This document shows, piece by piece, positions 1 to 6,830 of a DNA stretch of 20,101 nt. Positions within the stretch are counted from its first letter, which is position 1. Every line of letters begins with the position of its first letter. Below the pieces are notes generated by a model, which saw nothing but the letters and a program-made list of their open reading frames with translations, had not been told where the DNA came from and searched no databases. Source of the DNA: Nitrospiraceae bacterium (GTDB lineage: Bacteria > Nitrospirota > Nitrospiria > Nitrospirales > Nitrospiraceae); the NCBI GenBank assembly GCA_014534095.1, contig JACVSD010000022.1, positions 1 through 20,101 on the forward strand, written 5' to 3'. Both the position numbers and the translations under genes were made by a program.

Positions 1-514
1 AGCTACCGAACGCTCCTACATCGATCAGGAATTCCTCGCCCTGCGCTCGGAAATCGATCGTATCGCCCAGGTCACCGAATTCAACGGGCAAGCGCTCACG
101 AGCGGCACCACGATCAGCTTCACCATGCAGGTCGGGTTCAAGAGTGGCACCGGCAACACGCTGACGATGGACCTGAATGAATTGACCATTTCAGCGCTGG
201 GCATGAGCACCGTGAATGTGTCTTCGTCGGCAAATGCGCAAAGCGCGTTGAGCAACATCGATAGCGCCATCAGCGCGGTCGCCACCGCCCGAGCCGAATA
301 CGGGTCTCTCCAGAACCGCTTTGAGGCGACGATTGCCAACCTGCAAATCTCCGGTGAGAACCTGACGGCAGCCGAGTCGCGCATTCGCGACGCCGATGTG
401 GCGTACGAGACGTCGCAGTTCACAAAGAACCAAGTGCTGGTGCAGACGGGTATCGCCATTCTTGCTCAGGCGAACACGCTCCCGCAGCAGGCACTCGCCT
501 TACTCCGAGGTTAG
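1..514 (+). CDS. fliC: Flagellin, C-terminal part (5' end outside window)
   Basis: The reading frame is open from base 2 with no start codon in the window, so the gene is cut at its 5' end and about 170 residues remain. The visible protein begins in the conserved D1 helix (IDQEFLALRSEIDRIAQVTEFNG, here given only as IDQEFLALRSEIDRIAQ) and ends in the D0/D1 helices with the hallmark IRDADVAYETSQFTKNQVL and the terminal LPQQALALLRG. Flagellin is exported through the flagellar type III apparatus and polymerises into the filament under the FliD cap. The variable central domain between the N- and C-terminal helices looks short, which suggests a compact flagellin. flaG, fliD and fliS follow directly. 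It could be one of several flagellin paralogues, so the symbol is generic. Family assignment is very secure. Confidence 0.96.
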   Translation, partial: ATERSYIDQEFLALRSEIDRIAQVTEFNGQALTSGTTISFTMQVGFKSGTGNTLTMDLNELTISALGMSTVNVSSSANAQSALSNIDSAISAVATARAEYGSLQNRFEATIANLQISGENLTAAESRIRDADVAYETSQFTKNQVLVQTGIAILAQANTLPQQALALLRG

Positions 515-520
515 TCGGAG

Positions 521-572
521 GGTTCGCACACCGGCCCTCTCCTGAACGGGAGAGGGCCGCGGTGAGTGAACC
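521..572 (+). other. Inverted repeat (hairpin) after the flagellin stop
   Basis: GGCCCTCTCC at 533-542 pairs perfectly with GGAGAGGGCC at 549-558 around a 6-base loop, and one further pair (532/559) extends it to 11 bp. Outside this, GGTTC at 521-525 can pair with GAACC at 568-572, giving a long interrupted hairpin. No run of T follows, so it does not look like a standard intrinsic terminator. Its place between a highly expressed flagellin gene and flaG suggests a partial terminator or an mRNA 3'-end stabiliser; that role is inference. Confidence 0.6.
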
Positions 573-590
573 GAGAATGGGAGGGCTGAC

Positions 591-953
591 ATGATCACCG
601 ATGTCACATCCAAGGTGAATCGCCCCGCCACAGCCGACCGCACGCGCGAATCGAACCAATCGGAAGCCGTACCGCTGCCCGCGGTGCGACAGGATCCGTG
701 GGGTAGTCAGCCCTCCACGCCGCCGTCCGAATCGCCCACGCTCCAAACGGCGGTGGAAGCAGTCCGGCAGGTCATGCAGGAATCTTCCTCGCGTCTCCAG
801 ATCGAGTTCGATCCCGACTCCCAACGCGTCATCGTCAAGGTCCTGAGCGGGGAGTCCGGCGAGGTCATCCGACAGATTCCCGCCGAAGAAGTGCTGGACT
901 TAGCCAAACACCTTCTGGCGCGGAAAGGCCTTCTGCTCGAACAACGGGCATAG
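591..953 (+). CDS. flaG: FlaG family flagellar protein
   Basis: This 120-residue protein has a low-complexity, polar N-terminal half (residues 1-55) and a conserved C-terminal FlaG domain: the region around LQIEFDPDSQRVIVKVL, then SGEVIRQIPAEEVLDLAKHL. The EVIRQIP(A/P)EE motif is diagnostic for the family. FlaG proteins are encoded next to fliD in many bacteria and affect filament length or glycosylation-linked assembly, but their biochemical role is poorly defined. The start is supported by GGGAGGG a few bases upstream of the ATG. The gene sits between flagellin and fliD, which is its usual neighbourhood. The length of about 120 residues is normal for the family. Confidence 0.9.
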   Translation: MITDVTSKVNRPATADRTRESNQSEAVPLPAVRQDPWGSQPSTPPSESPTLQTAVEAVRQVMQESSSRLQIEFDPDSQRVIVKVLSGESGEVIRQIPAEEVLDLAKHLLARKGLLLEQRA

Positions 954-971
954 GGGAGGAGCGTCGACATT

Positions 972-2369
972 ATGCCCTCTGTCAGTTTCGGCGGGTTCGG
1001 CAACGGAATCGATTACGGACAAGTGGTCGACCAGCTCGTCAAAGTGGCCCGCCTCCCGATCGAGCGTCTGACCGACAAGCAGGCGGCTCTCAATTCCAAG
1101 TTTACCGACTACACCACCCTCACCACGAAAATCATGGCCTTGCAAAGCGCCGCCGGCGCGCTGCGCTTACCTAGTCTGTTCGATCGCACGAGCGTCTCCG
1201 TCAGCGATACGACGGTCCTGACCGCCAGCGGATCCTCGACGGCGACGGCCGGTCACTACACCATCAGAGTCTCTCAGTTGGCGCAAGCACATCAGATCAC
1301 CAATGTGGCGGCAAAAACGGTAGCCAGTACGACGGCCGATATTGTGGCCGGGGCCTCGGGCACCTTCAGCTTCACGGTAGCCGGAGGGGCCACCCACACG
1401 GTCACGCTGACCGCTACCGGAACGCTCGAGGACCTCCGCTCGGGCATCAACGATTTGGGGGCGGGCGTCAGTGCCTCGATTGTCAACACGGGGAGCGATA
1501 CCACGCCGGCATACCGACTGGTCCTCACCGCCGGCAACACCGGCGACGCGAACGAGTTAGTCATCGTGGCCGACGACACCGTGCTGGATTTTCTCAATAC
1601 GACCGGGACCGGCGGGACGGATACGTTGCAAGCTGCCCAGGACGCCGTCATCGTCGTCGGTGACCCGGCCTTGAATCCGGTGACCATCCAACGCAGCAGC
1701 AATACCATCACCGATGCCGTTGCGGGCGTGACGCTCAGCTTGACCGAGACGACCGGAACGGACACCGTCTCAGTGAACGTGACGCAGGATGTTGCGGCCG
1801 TGAAAACGAACATCAAAGCGCTCGCTACCGCCTACAACGACGTGGTGAAGTTCATCAACGAACGCAATACCTATGACGTCAACACGAAGAAAGGCGGCAT
1901 CTTTTTCAACGAGCCTACCGTGCGAGGCATCCTGAGCCAGATTGGGACGGCGCTCTCCACCACGGTGTCAGGCTCGACGGCCTTTGAAAGCGTGGGCCAG
2001 GTCGGCTTCAAGACGGAACGTGACGGGACCATCACCGTCGATGACGCGACCCTGGATGCCGCGTTCAGCACCAGCTATACGGCGGTCAAGAATCTCTTCG
2101 TGCGGCAAACCACTACGACCGGTATCGCCCAGTTGCTTGTGGACGCGGTGGACAAGCTTGATGACATCGCCGCAGGGCCGTTGCCTTTGCGCAAAACAGG
2201 CATTACAAGCGAGATCGCCCGATTAACCGCCGACATCGCGCGCAAGGAGGACCGGCTGGCGGAATACGAGGCGCGCCTTCGCCGGCAGTACGCGGCGCTT
2301 GACGCGCTGCTGGGCCAACTGCAAAGCCAAATGGGGTATCTCCAAGCGAGCACATCGACGAAGAGCTAG
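972..2369 (+). CDS. fliD: Flagellar hook-associated protein 2 (filament cap)
   Basis: This 465-residue protein has the FliD architecture. The N-terminal domain (about residues 1-100) starts SFGGFGNGIDYGQVVDQLV and contains the typical LP-IERL-KQ segment. A Thr/Ser/Ala-rich variable middle region follows. The C-terminal domain (about 270-465) contains LATAYNDVVKFINERN and ends in a coiled coil (RLAEYEARLRRQYAALDALL, then QLQSQMGYLQA). FliD forms the pentameric or hexameric cap at the filament tip and guides insertion of exported flagellin. GGGGAGGA at 953-960 lies upstream of the ATG, and the length is usual for FliD. The gene follows flaG by 18 bases and precedes its export partner fliS. Confidence 0.96.
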   Translation: MPSVSFGGFGNGIDYGQVVDQLVKVARLPIERLTDKQAALNSKFTDYTTLTTKIMALQSAAGALRLPSLFDRTSVSVSDTTVLTASGSSTATAGHYTIRVSQLAQAHQITNVAAKTVASTTADIVAGASGTFSFTVAGGATHTVTLTATGTLEDLRSGINDLGAGVSASIVNTGSDTTPAYRLVLTAGNTGDANELVIVADDTVLDFLNTTGTGGTDTLQAAQDAVIVVGDPALNPVTIQRSSNTITDAVAGVTLSLTETTGTDTVSVNVTQDVAAVKTNIKALATAYNDVVKFINERNTYDVNTKKGGIFFNEPTVRGILSQIGTALSTTVSGSTAFESVGQVGFKTERDGTITVDDATLDAAFSTSYTAVKNLFVRQTTTTGIAQLLVDAVDKLDDIAAGPLPLRKTGITSEIARLTADIARKEDRLAEYEARLRRQYAALDALLGQLQSQMGYLQASTSTKS

Positions 2370-2376
2370 CTCTTCG
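2359..2376. repeat. Perfect 18-bp palindrome across the fliD stop codon
   Basis: CGAAGAGCTAGCTCTTCG is exactly self-complementary and contains the TAG stop of fliD in its centre. In RNA it could form a 7-bp stem with a CUAG loop. There is no T-tract after it, so termination is unlikely. It might mark an mRNA processing site or a translation-coupling structure between fliD and fliS, or be chance. Confidence 0.5.
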
Positions 2377-2399
2377 CGAGACAACAAAGAAAGGATTGT

Positions 2400-2783
2400 A
2401 TGGTCGGCCATTATCAACAAACCCACATCATGACTTCTTCGGGGCCGCAGATCGTCGTCCTCCTATACGACGCCGCCATTCAGTCCATCGAATTGGCCCG
2501 TCGCGGCATTGAAACCGGCAATCTGCATGACAAGGGCCGTTTCCTGGGCCGAGCCATTTCCATCGTAGGCGAACTGAATAGCGTGCTTGATTTCGAGCAA
2601 GGCGGAGAGATCGCTCGATCACTTCATCGCCTGTACGAGTACATTCTCACGGAACTCGTAACCGCCAATGCTCGCAATCAGACGCGCCATCTCGATGGCC
2701 CGCTGACCTCCCTCACTACCCTGCGAGAAGGCTGGAGGGAAGTCGCGGCACAGCACCAGGCTCCATTGGCCTTAGGGCGGTAA
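2400..2783 (+). CDS. fliS: Flagellar export chaperone FliS
   Basis: This 127-residue, mostly helical protein carries the FliS signature: an N-terminal YQQTHIMTSSGPQIVVLLYD segment, then alternating amphipathic helices including IVGELNSVLDFEQGGEIARS and LHRLYEYILTELVTAN, ending LREGW. FliS is a cytosolic chaperone that wraps the C-terminal D0 helix of flagellin, stops early polymerisation and delivers it to the export gate protein FlhA. Length and motif order are normal for the family. An AAAGGA-type ribosome binding site precedes the ATG. It follows fliD by 30 bases, the usual order in flagellar loci. Confidence 0.95.
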   Translation: MVGHYQQTHIMTSSGPQIVVLLYDAAIQSIELARRGIETGNLHDKGRFLGRAISIVGELNSVLDFEQGGEIARSLHRLYEYILTELVTANARNQTRHLDGPLTSLTTLREGWREVAAQHQAPLALGR

Positions 2784-2786
2784 GCC

Positions 2787-3098
2787 ATGTCCACCGGCAG
2801 GACCGTTCGGCTTGAATTGACGGAACGCGCACATCGTGCGGCCATCGAGGGTCGCTGGGATACGGTGATGGACTGCTATCGTCAACGAGGGTTGTTGCTG
2901 GCGGCCGGTGGGGTGCCGGCAGATGAGGCCGCAGACTTGCGGGGTCTGGATCGGCAAGTTGAAGAGCGGACCCGACTGGCACAGGCTGCGCTGGCATCGC
3001 TGATGCGGGATGCCGGCGCTATCCGTCAACGGCTCCAGGCACTGCGTCCGGAGCAGGGGGCACTCTCGGACTCAACCGGGCTCCGGCTGGAAGCGTAA
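2787..3098 (+). CDS. FliT-like flagellar chaperone candidate
   Basis: This is a small (103-residue) charged helical protein that starts 3 bases after the fliS stop codon. It shows a pattern seen in FliT and FlgN-type chaperones: a first helix with ALxGRWD-like spacing (AAIEGRWDTVMDCYRQRGLLL), a short linker, then a helix of acidic and basic residues (RGLDRQVEERTRLAQAALASL) and a disordered tail. Position directly after fliS is the classical fliT place. FliT binds the cap protein FliD before export. Sequence conservation in this family is weak, so the call rests on position, size and helix pattern. Only a weak purine-rich signal lies before the ATG, consistent with coupling to fliS. Confidence 0.6.
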   Translation: MSTGRTVRLELTERAHRAAIEGRWDTVMDCYRQRGLLLAAGGVPADEAADLRGLDRQVEERTRLAQAALASLMRDAGAIRQRLQALRPEQGALSDSTGLRLEA

Positions 3099-3109
3099 AC
3101 AGGAGTCTC

Positions 3110-3277
3110 ATGGCGATCGATGTCAGGCCGATTCACAATGTTTTGCAGACCGATCCGGCGGCACCGGCCGTATCTCGTAGTCTGAATCAGGCGCACAACA
3201 TGCAGCCCACGGATCGGATCCTGCGGTCTGTTCGGCTAGCGATAGTGATCGAAGCTTCCATGCCGGACCGGCGTTAG
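3110..3277 (+). CDS. Small ORF, 55 residues, unknown function
   Basis: An ATG at 3110 preceded by AGGAG (3101-3105) opens a 55-codon frame that starts MAIDVRPIHNVLQTD and ends ASMPDRR before TAG at 3275. I do not recognise a domain. The MAIDVRP-HNVL opening resembles, from memory, small uncharacterised proteins found in flagellar loci of delta-proteobacteria and Nitrospirota, but this is not verified. It lies 11 bases after the FliT-like gene and ends one base before the ATG of the GGDEF gene, which has no visible ribosome binding site of its own. That arrangement suggests the small ORF is translated and feeds ribosomes to the downstream gene. It could also be a degraded remnant of a longer protein. 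Confidence 0.45.
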   Translation: MAIDVRPIHNVLQTDPAAPAVSRSLNQAHNMQPTDRILRSVRLAIVIEASMPDRR

Positions 3278-3278
3278 T

Positions 3279-4796
3279 ATGCGTATGACGCCACGCCCAC
3301 TGCCCAACCAGATCCATCTTGTTGCTGGTTCATCGGTCCGTCGGGCGGGTCTGTGGAGCCAGTTGCCGGGTGTCTTGGTCCATGCATACGGACGACGGCA
3401 GTTTCTTGAAGGCGGGAAGCTGCCATCCGACATACCGGTACTGCTGTATGAGACGGATGATCGACACTCCGAGACCCTGCGTTTTCTGGATCAGGCTGCC
3501 GCCCGGCAAAACGATCTGTGCATTATCCTATTGGGCAAAGCATGGCCTGCCGAGCAGGTGGCCGCCTGTTTCCGCCACGGGGCCTTCGATTACTTGGTCT
3601 GGCCCTGCTCGTCTGAACGACTGTGCGCGTCCATGGCTGATGGCCTGATCAACCGCTGCACGTTCATCGAGGTTCGGAACCTATCCGATGCGTTGGCCGC
3701 TACCAACCAGGCTCTAGTTCATGACCGCGATATGCTGGCCCAGTGCAATCGGACCCTGTCAACCGTCAACCAACTCACGCAAACCATGGCGGCCTCTCTC
3801 GATTCGGCGGCGATCGTCAAGACATTGTTTACCGGCCTGGGTCCGTTGTTCCGTGCCGATATGATGGGATTACTCACCACGCATCCGGAACGATTGTGGA
3901 CGTGGTCCCGTCTGCGGAATCACGCACGTGAAGCCGCCCTCCGCAGGGATCTGCAAAGCCGGTGGGACAGGGCCCGTAACGCGCCGCCTTCCCAAGACCA
4001 CGAACGTCCACATCTGGTCCCCTCTTCACATCGTCATTCTACGGCTGTCTCTGTCGAGGAACCGCCGAGCACACTCCATCCGGCGGTGTGCACCGTCCCG
4101 CTGACCATTGGTTTGCATCACGCCTTTCTGCACATCGAGCGCCCCGGACGCGATCCTTTCACCGAGCAGGAACGGCAGTTGTTGACCACAGTCGCCGGTT
4201 CAGTGGCTCTCAGCTTGCGCAACGCCGAAGCTTATCAGCACGTTCACGAACTCGCGCTCCATGATCCGCTGACCGGTCTCATGAATCGACGGGCGCTTGA
4301 CAGCAAGCTAACCGGAGACGCCAAAGCCGGACGAAGATATGGGACCCCCGCGTGCCTAATGCTGCTGGACCTGGATTTTTTTAAGTCGGTGAACGACCAA
4401 TTGGGGCATACGGCGGGCGACGAGGTGCTCCGGCAGGTTGCTGGGCTGATTCAAGAGTCAGTGCGCGATGTAGACAGCGTAGCGCGCTATGGCGGAGAGG
4501 AGTTTGCCGTGGTTCTTCCCCACACCGCGCTGGACCAAGCGCACGCGTTAGCCGAACGCCTCCGTGGGAATCTCGAACGTCGAGCCTTCGAGCTGCCGGA
4601 TGGTCATGTCCGCCTGACGGCTAGCATCGGGGTGGCTTCATTTGGAGGCCCAGACATCGGCACTGTGTCCCAATGGATCGCTGCCACGGACGCCGCGCTC
4701 TATGTTGCCAAAGCGCAGGGTCGAAACTGCGTTGTGGCGCACAGCGCAGGCCATTACTCGCCCCCTCAGACAGCGGCTCTCTGTCTGGTGGCCTAA
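3279..4796 (+). CDS. Diguanylate cyclase: pseudo-receiver, GAF-like and GGDEF domains
   Basis: The C-terminal GGDEF domain (about residues 325-490) starts LALHDPLTGLMNRRAL, has the metal and GTP segment LDLDFFKSVNDQLGH and an intact GGEEF active site at residues 405-409. An inhibitory I-site RDVD (396-399) sits exactly five residues before it, so product inhibition is expected. The N-terminal 120 residues have a receiver-like alpha/beta pattern, but the acidic pair is replaced (LVAGSSVRR) and the usual KP is WP, so phosphorylation is unlikely. Residues about 180-320 look like a GAF domain. The protein should make c-di-GMP from two GTP in the cytosol. No clear ribosome binding site lies before the ATG; a second ATG is at 3285. 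The neighbouring PilZ gene is a likely reader. Confidence 0.88.
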   Translation: MRMTPRPLPNQIHLVAGSSVRRAGLWSQLPGVLVHAYGRRQFLEGGKLPSDIPVLLYETDDRHSETLRFLDQAAARQNDLCIILLGKAWPAEQVAACFRHGAFDYLVWPCSSERLCASMADGLINRCTFIEVRNLSDALAATNQALVHDRDMLAQCNRTLSTVNQLTQTMAASLDSAAIVKTLFTGLGPLFRADMMGLLTTHPERLWTWSRLRNHAREAALRRDLQSRWDRARNAPPSQDHERPHLVPSSHRHSTAVSVEEPPSTLHPAVCTVPLTIGLHHAFLHIERPGRDPFTEQERQLLTTVAGSVALSLRNAEAYQHVHELALHDPLTGLMNRRALDSKLTGDAKAGRRYGTPACLMLLDLDFFKSVNDQLGHTAGDEVLRQVAGLIQESVRDVDSVARYGGEEFAVVLPHTALDQAHALAERLRGNLERRAFELPDGHVRLTASIGVASFGGPDIGTVSQWIAATDAALYVAKAQGRNCVVAHSAGHYSPPQTAALCLVA

Positions 4797-4810
4797 CGCT
4801 GAAAGGAACG

Positions 4811-5416
4811 ATGCCTATGCCGGCCTCTTTGCCCAGCGCGTCTTCGCGGCCAAATCGTGCATCGGATGACCAGCGTGAATGGATCCGGATCGACGATCAC
4901 CTTTTATTGGAATATCGCCTGCTGAGCGATTCGCCCGACGATGCGACGCCTGGCCTGCCACCGGTGACGCCTGAGATGATCGTGGCCGCTGTTGGCAAAC
5001 CGACCGCAGACCTACTAGCCCGATCCGGCGAGAGTCTCGTCGGATCGCCGCTCTTGCCATGGATCATGAAAGTCGACTGGCTTCTTGAAGTCTTGCTGAA
5101 AGCCCTGGCCGCCCAGCATCCGGCTAGTATGGCCATCGCACGAATGACCGAGGTCAACATCGGCGGCGGCGGAATCAGCTTTGTCTCTCCACGCCAATTT
5201 TCTACGGGTGACCGATTGGCGATCAAGATCATTCTGCCGCCCTTCACGCCGATCCACGCCATTGCAGAGGTGACTCGTTCCGTACCGGAGGGGCCGGGTT
5301 TCGTCATCGCCACGCAATTCGAAGATCTGCCGACCGACGATCAAGATCGCATTATCCGCCATGTCATCCATCTACAAGCGGAACGACTCCGCGCCCGACG
5401 CGACACCGGCCGATGA
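4811..5416 (+). CDS. PilZ domain protein (c-di-GMP receptor) with a long internal helical segment
   Basis: This 201-residue protein carries an RxxxR motif at residues 22-26 (REWIR) and a second PilZ motif at 116-121 (NIGGGG, where the family has D/N-x-S-x-x-G), followed by the beta-barrel region ISFVSPRQFSTGDRLAIKI, then ILPPF and a strand with AIAEVTRS. About 90 residues separate the two motifs, much more than in a classical PilZ domain, and include the hydrophobic helix WIMKVDWLLEVLLKALAAQ. This recalls the atypical PilZ proteins that oligomerise through inserted helices. The Ser of motif two is Gly. GAAAGG before ATG 4811 fixes the start; the open frame extends further upstream but overlaps the cyclase. 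It follows the diguanylate cyclase by 14 bases and probably responds to its product, for example to tune the flagellar motor. Confidence 0.78.
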   Translation: MPMPASLPSASSRPNRASDDQREWIRIDDHLLLEYRLLSDSPDDATPGLPPVTPEMIVAAVGKPTADLLARSGESLVGSPLLPWIMKVDWLLEVLLKALAAQHPASMAIARMTEVNIGGGGISFVSPRQFSTGDRLAIKIILPPFTPIHAIAEVTRSVPEGPGFVIATQFEDLPTDDQDRIIRHVIHLQAERLRARRDTGR

Positions 5417-5477
5417 TCATGGGTAGCCAGCGATCTGGTTGTAGCAGTCCAGGCTGCCTGAAGTGACAAGGGGAACA
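5417..5477. other. Convergent intergenic gap, no recognised element
   Basis: These 61 bases separate the PilZ gene from the converging ATPase gene. Only 4-bp stems can be drawn and no T-run is present, so I see no convincing bidirectional terminator. Confidence 0.5.
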
Positions 5478-6357
5478 TCAGTCTGTTTTCGGCGAACTGC
5501 CGGCGAGCAGGGGGAGGAGAGCGTCCGAAACGCGGGAAAGCGCGAGCGCAGCGGCAGATGCCGGCTCGCTCTCGACCACGGGAAGATAGCTACGGACCGC
5601 TCGCTCCATGGCCGGATCATCGGGTATTTCTCCCAATAGGGTCACATCCCCACCGACATACTCTTTCAATAGTTTCCGGAGCTGCAGAACGTTCACCCGG
5701 GAGCGGCCTGCCACCCGGTTCAGAATGAGGGCGGGGTGAAAGGTTTGGAGCGCCTGCTCTGCGATCGCACGCCCGGTTTCATCGGTCTTCCCGACCACAT
5801 CCAGGACCTCCTCGACGCTGCTGAAGTCCCTTTCCGACAGCGCGTCGGCCATTGCATCCTGCGGGAGGAAAGAGGCAAGCACACGCCGGATAGCTGCGAG
5901 TTTGATGAAGCGATACAGATCCAATACGGACGTGGGATCAGGGGTGGCCACCACTAAGTGATGGTCGGCCATGAGGAAAAAGTCCAGCGCGTGGTATCCG
6001 GTCCCGGCCCCAATGTCGGCAAGAACGAGGTCCGCCTCAATCTCTCGGACATGACGGATTAACCGGGTTTTCGTGGCGTACGCCATGTTTGCGGTCCCCA
6101 GGGTATCACCGGTACCAGGAATGATCCGCAACGCCGGATGAAGAGCGAGAGGCTGCGCGACCTCGGCCAGGCGCTCGATCCGCCGGTGCAGGAAGTCCGT
6201 GAGCGTCGAACAGGATGTGGCTATCGGCTCCGCCGATGTCGAGATCCACCAAAACGACCTGCCGGCCCCTCTTCGCCAAGAGCAGCGCCAGATTGGCGGC
6301 CACCACGCTTTTTCCGACGCCACCCTTGCCTGATGCAATAGAAACGATGCGAGCCAT
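5478..6357 (-). pseudogene. MinD/ParA family ATPase (FleN-like), frameshifted
   Basis: Reading from 6357 on the minus strand the protein starts MARIVSIASGKGGVGKS, a deviant Walker A motif, and goes on through VVLVDLDIGGADSHILF. At base 6207 the homologous sequence leaves this frame and continues in another frame with TLTDFLHRRIERLAEVAQP, LRIIPGTGDTLGTANMAYAT, ADIGAGTGYHALDFFLMADH and VVATPDPTSVLDLYRFIKL to the stop at 5478. One unpaired base joins the halves, and family members have about 6-7 residues between the HILF-like strand and TLTDFL, so a deletion of roughly 17-20 bases is likely rather than a single-base error. Intact FleN/FlhG-type ATPases control flagellar number and expression. 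AGGA lies upstream of the ATG. No programmed-shift signal is visible. It may be a true pseudogene or an assembly error. Confidence 0.82.
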
Positions 6358-6479
6358 TGATATGCGTTCCTGGGGCTTAGGTCTCTCTCGGTCGATTGCC
6401 CCCGAAACATAAGGAGCAGAACCGCCAGGGCCCGACACGAGCGGAGCGTCCGCTCTCACAATGGACGAAAGCGGCGATT

Positions 6480-6506
6480 TAAGTTTTCTATCCGCTACAC
6501 CGATAT
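6480..6506 (+). promoter_or_regulatory. Sigma-28 (FliA)-like promoter candidate
   Basis: TAAG at 6480-6483, a 15-base spacer and ACCGATAT at 6499-6506 match the FliA pattern TAAA-N15-GCCGATAA at 3 of 4 and 6 of 8 positions with the exact spacing. Transcription would begin near 6513, giving a leader of about 70 bases to the HTH gene start at 6586. It lies in the divergent region between the ATPase gene and the chemotaxis genes. Confidence 0.45.
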
Positions 6507-6585
6507 CGCATTCGCCATGAATACGACAGACCTGACATCCAGCGCACAGCATCCAGGCGGATCCCCGGCAGCCGGGGGAGAGATC

Positions 6586-6747
6586 ATGACGGTCGTGGAG
6601 GTGGCCCGGTTTCTCCGGGTTCCCAAATCCACCGTGTACAAGCTTGCGCGGCTCGGTGAATTGCCGGCCTCCAAGATCGGGAAGCATTGGCGCTTCCTCC
6701 GTCGCGACATCGATCAGTGGATGCACAGTCGCTCACAGGCGGCGTAG
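6586..6747 (+). CDS. Excisionase-type helix-turn-helix DNA-binding protein
   Basis: The 53-residue product is almost entirely one MerR/excisionase-like winged HTH: MTVVEVARFLRVPKSTVYKL forms the HTH helices, followed by ARLGELPASKIGKHWRFLRR and DIDQWM, the conserved wing and last helix. It should bind DNA. The start at 6586 is chosen because GGGGGAGAG at 6574-6582 lies at the right distance; the frame is open back to an ATG at 6517, but that codon has no ribosome binding site and would lie only a few bases after the predicted sigma-28 start. The extra 23 residues would be polar and outside the domain. It stands divergent to the FleN-like gene and 83 bases before cheR, so a role in regulating flagellar or chemotaxis genes is plausible but unproven. 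Small proteins of this type also occur in mobile elements; none is seen here. Confidence 0.85.
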   Translation: MTVVEVARFLRVPKSTVYKLARLGELPASKIGKHWRFLRRDIDQWMHSRSQAA

Positions 6748-6767
6748 GCGGTCCGCGTATGACCGCC
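6747..6767 (+). other. Small hairpin after the HTH gene
   Basis: GGCGGTC at 6747-6753 pairs with GACCGCC at 6761-6767 around a 7-base loop, directly after the HTH stop codon. No T-run follows, so it is not a typical terminator; it could protect or process the mRNA between the HTH gene and cheR. Confidence 0.35.
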
Positions 6768-6830
6768 GAGACCGGAAGAGGCGGTGCGCTCCGCGCCACT
6801 GCCAGGACTCGCTACGACCTGAAGGGAAGA

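Noticed and set aside
533..558. Intrinsic terminator after flagellin
   Set aside because: The stem is strong, but no T-run follows, so it is listed only as an inverted repeat.
4673..4810. Upstream extension of the PilZ gene
   Set aside because: It lies inside the GGDEF coding region in another frame, and GAAAGG before ATG 4811 marks a better start.
6195..6220. Programmed frameshift in the ATPase gene
   Set aside because: No slippery run or internal ribosome-binding-like stimulator is visible at the joint, and several residues appear to be missing as well.
6358..6726. Longer N-terminal extension of the ATPase frame upstream of 6357
   Set aside because: The family begins at MARIVSIASGKGG with AGGA upstream; the extension is Pro/Arg-rich and overlaps the divergent HTH gene.
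6687..6830. Upstream extension of CheR
   Set aside because: It overlaps the HTH gene and has no CheR homology; the ATG at 6831 has a GAAGGGA site.
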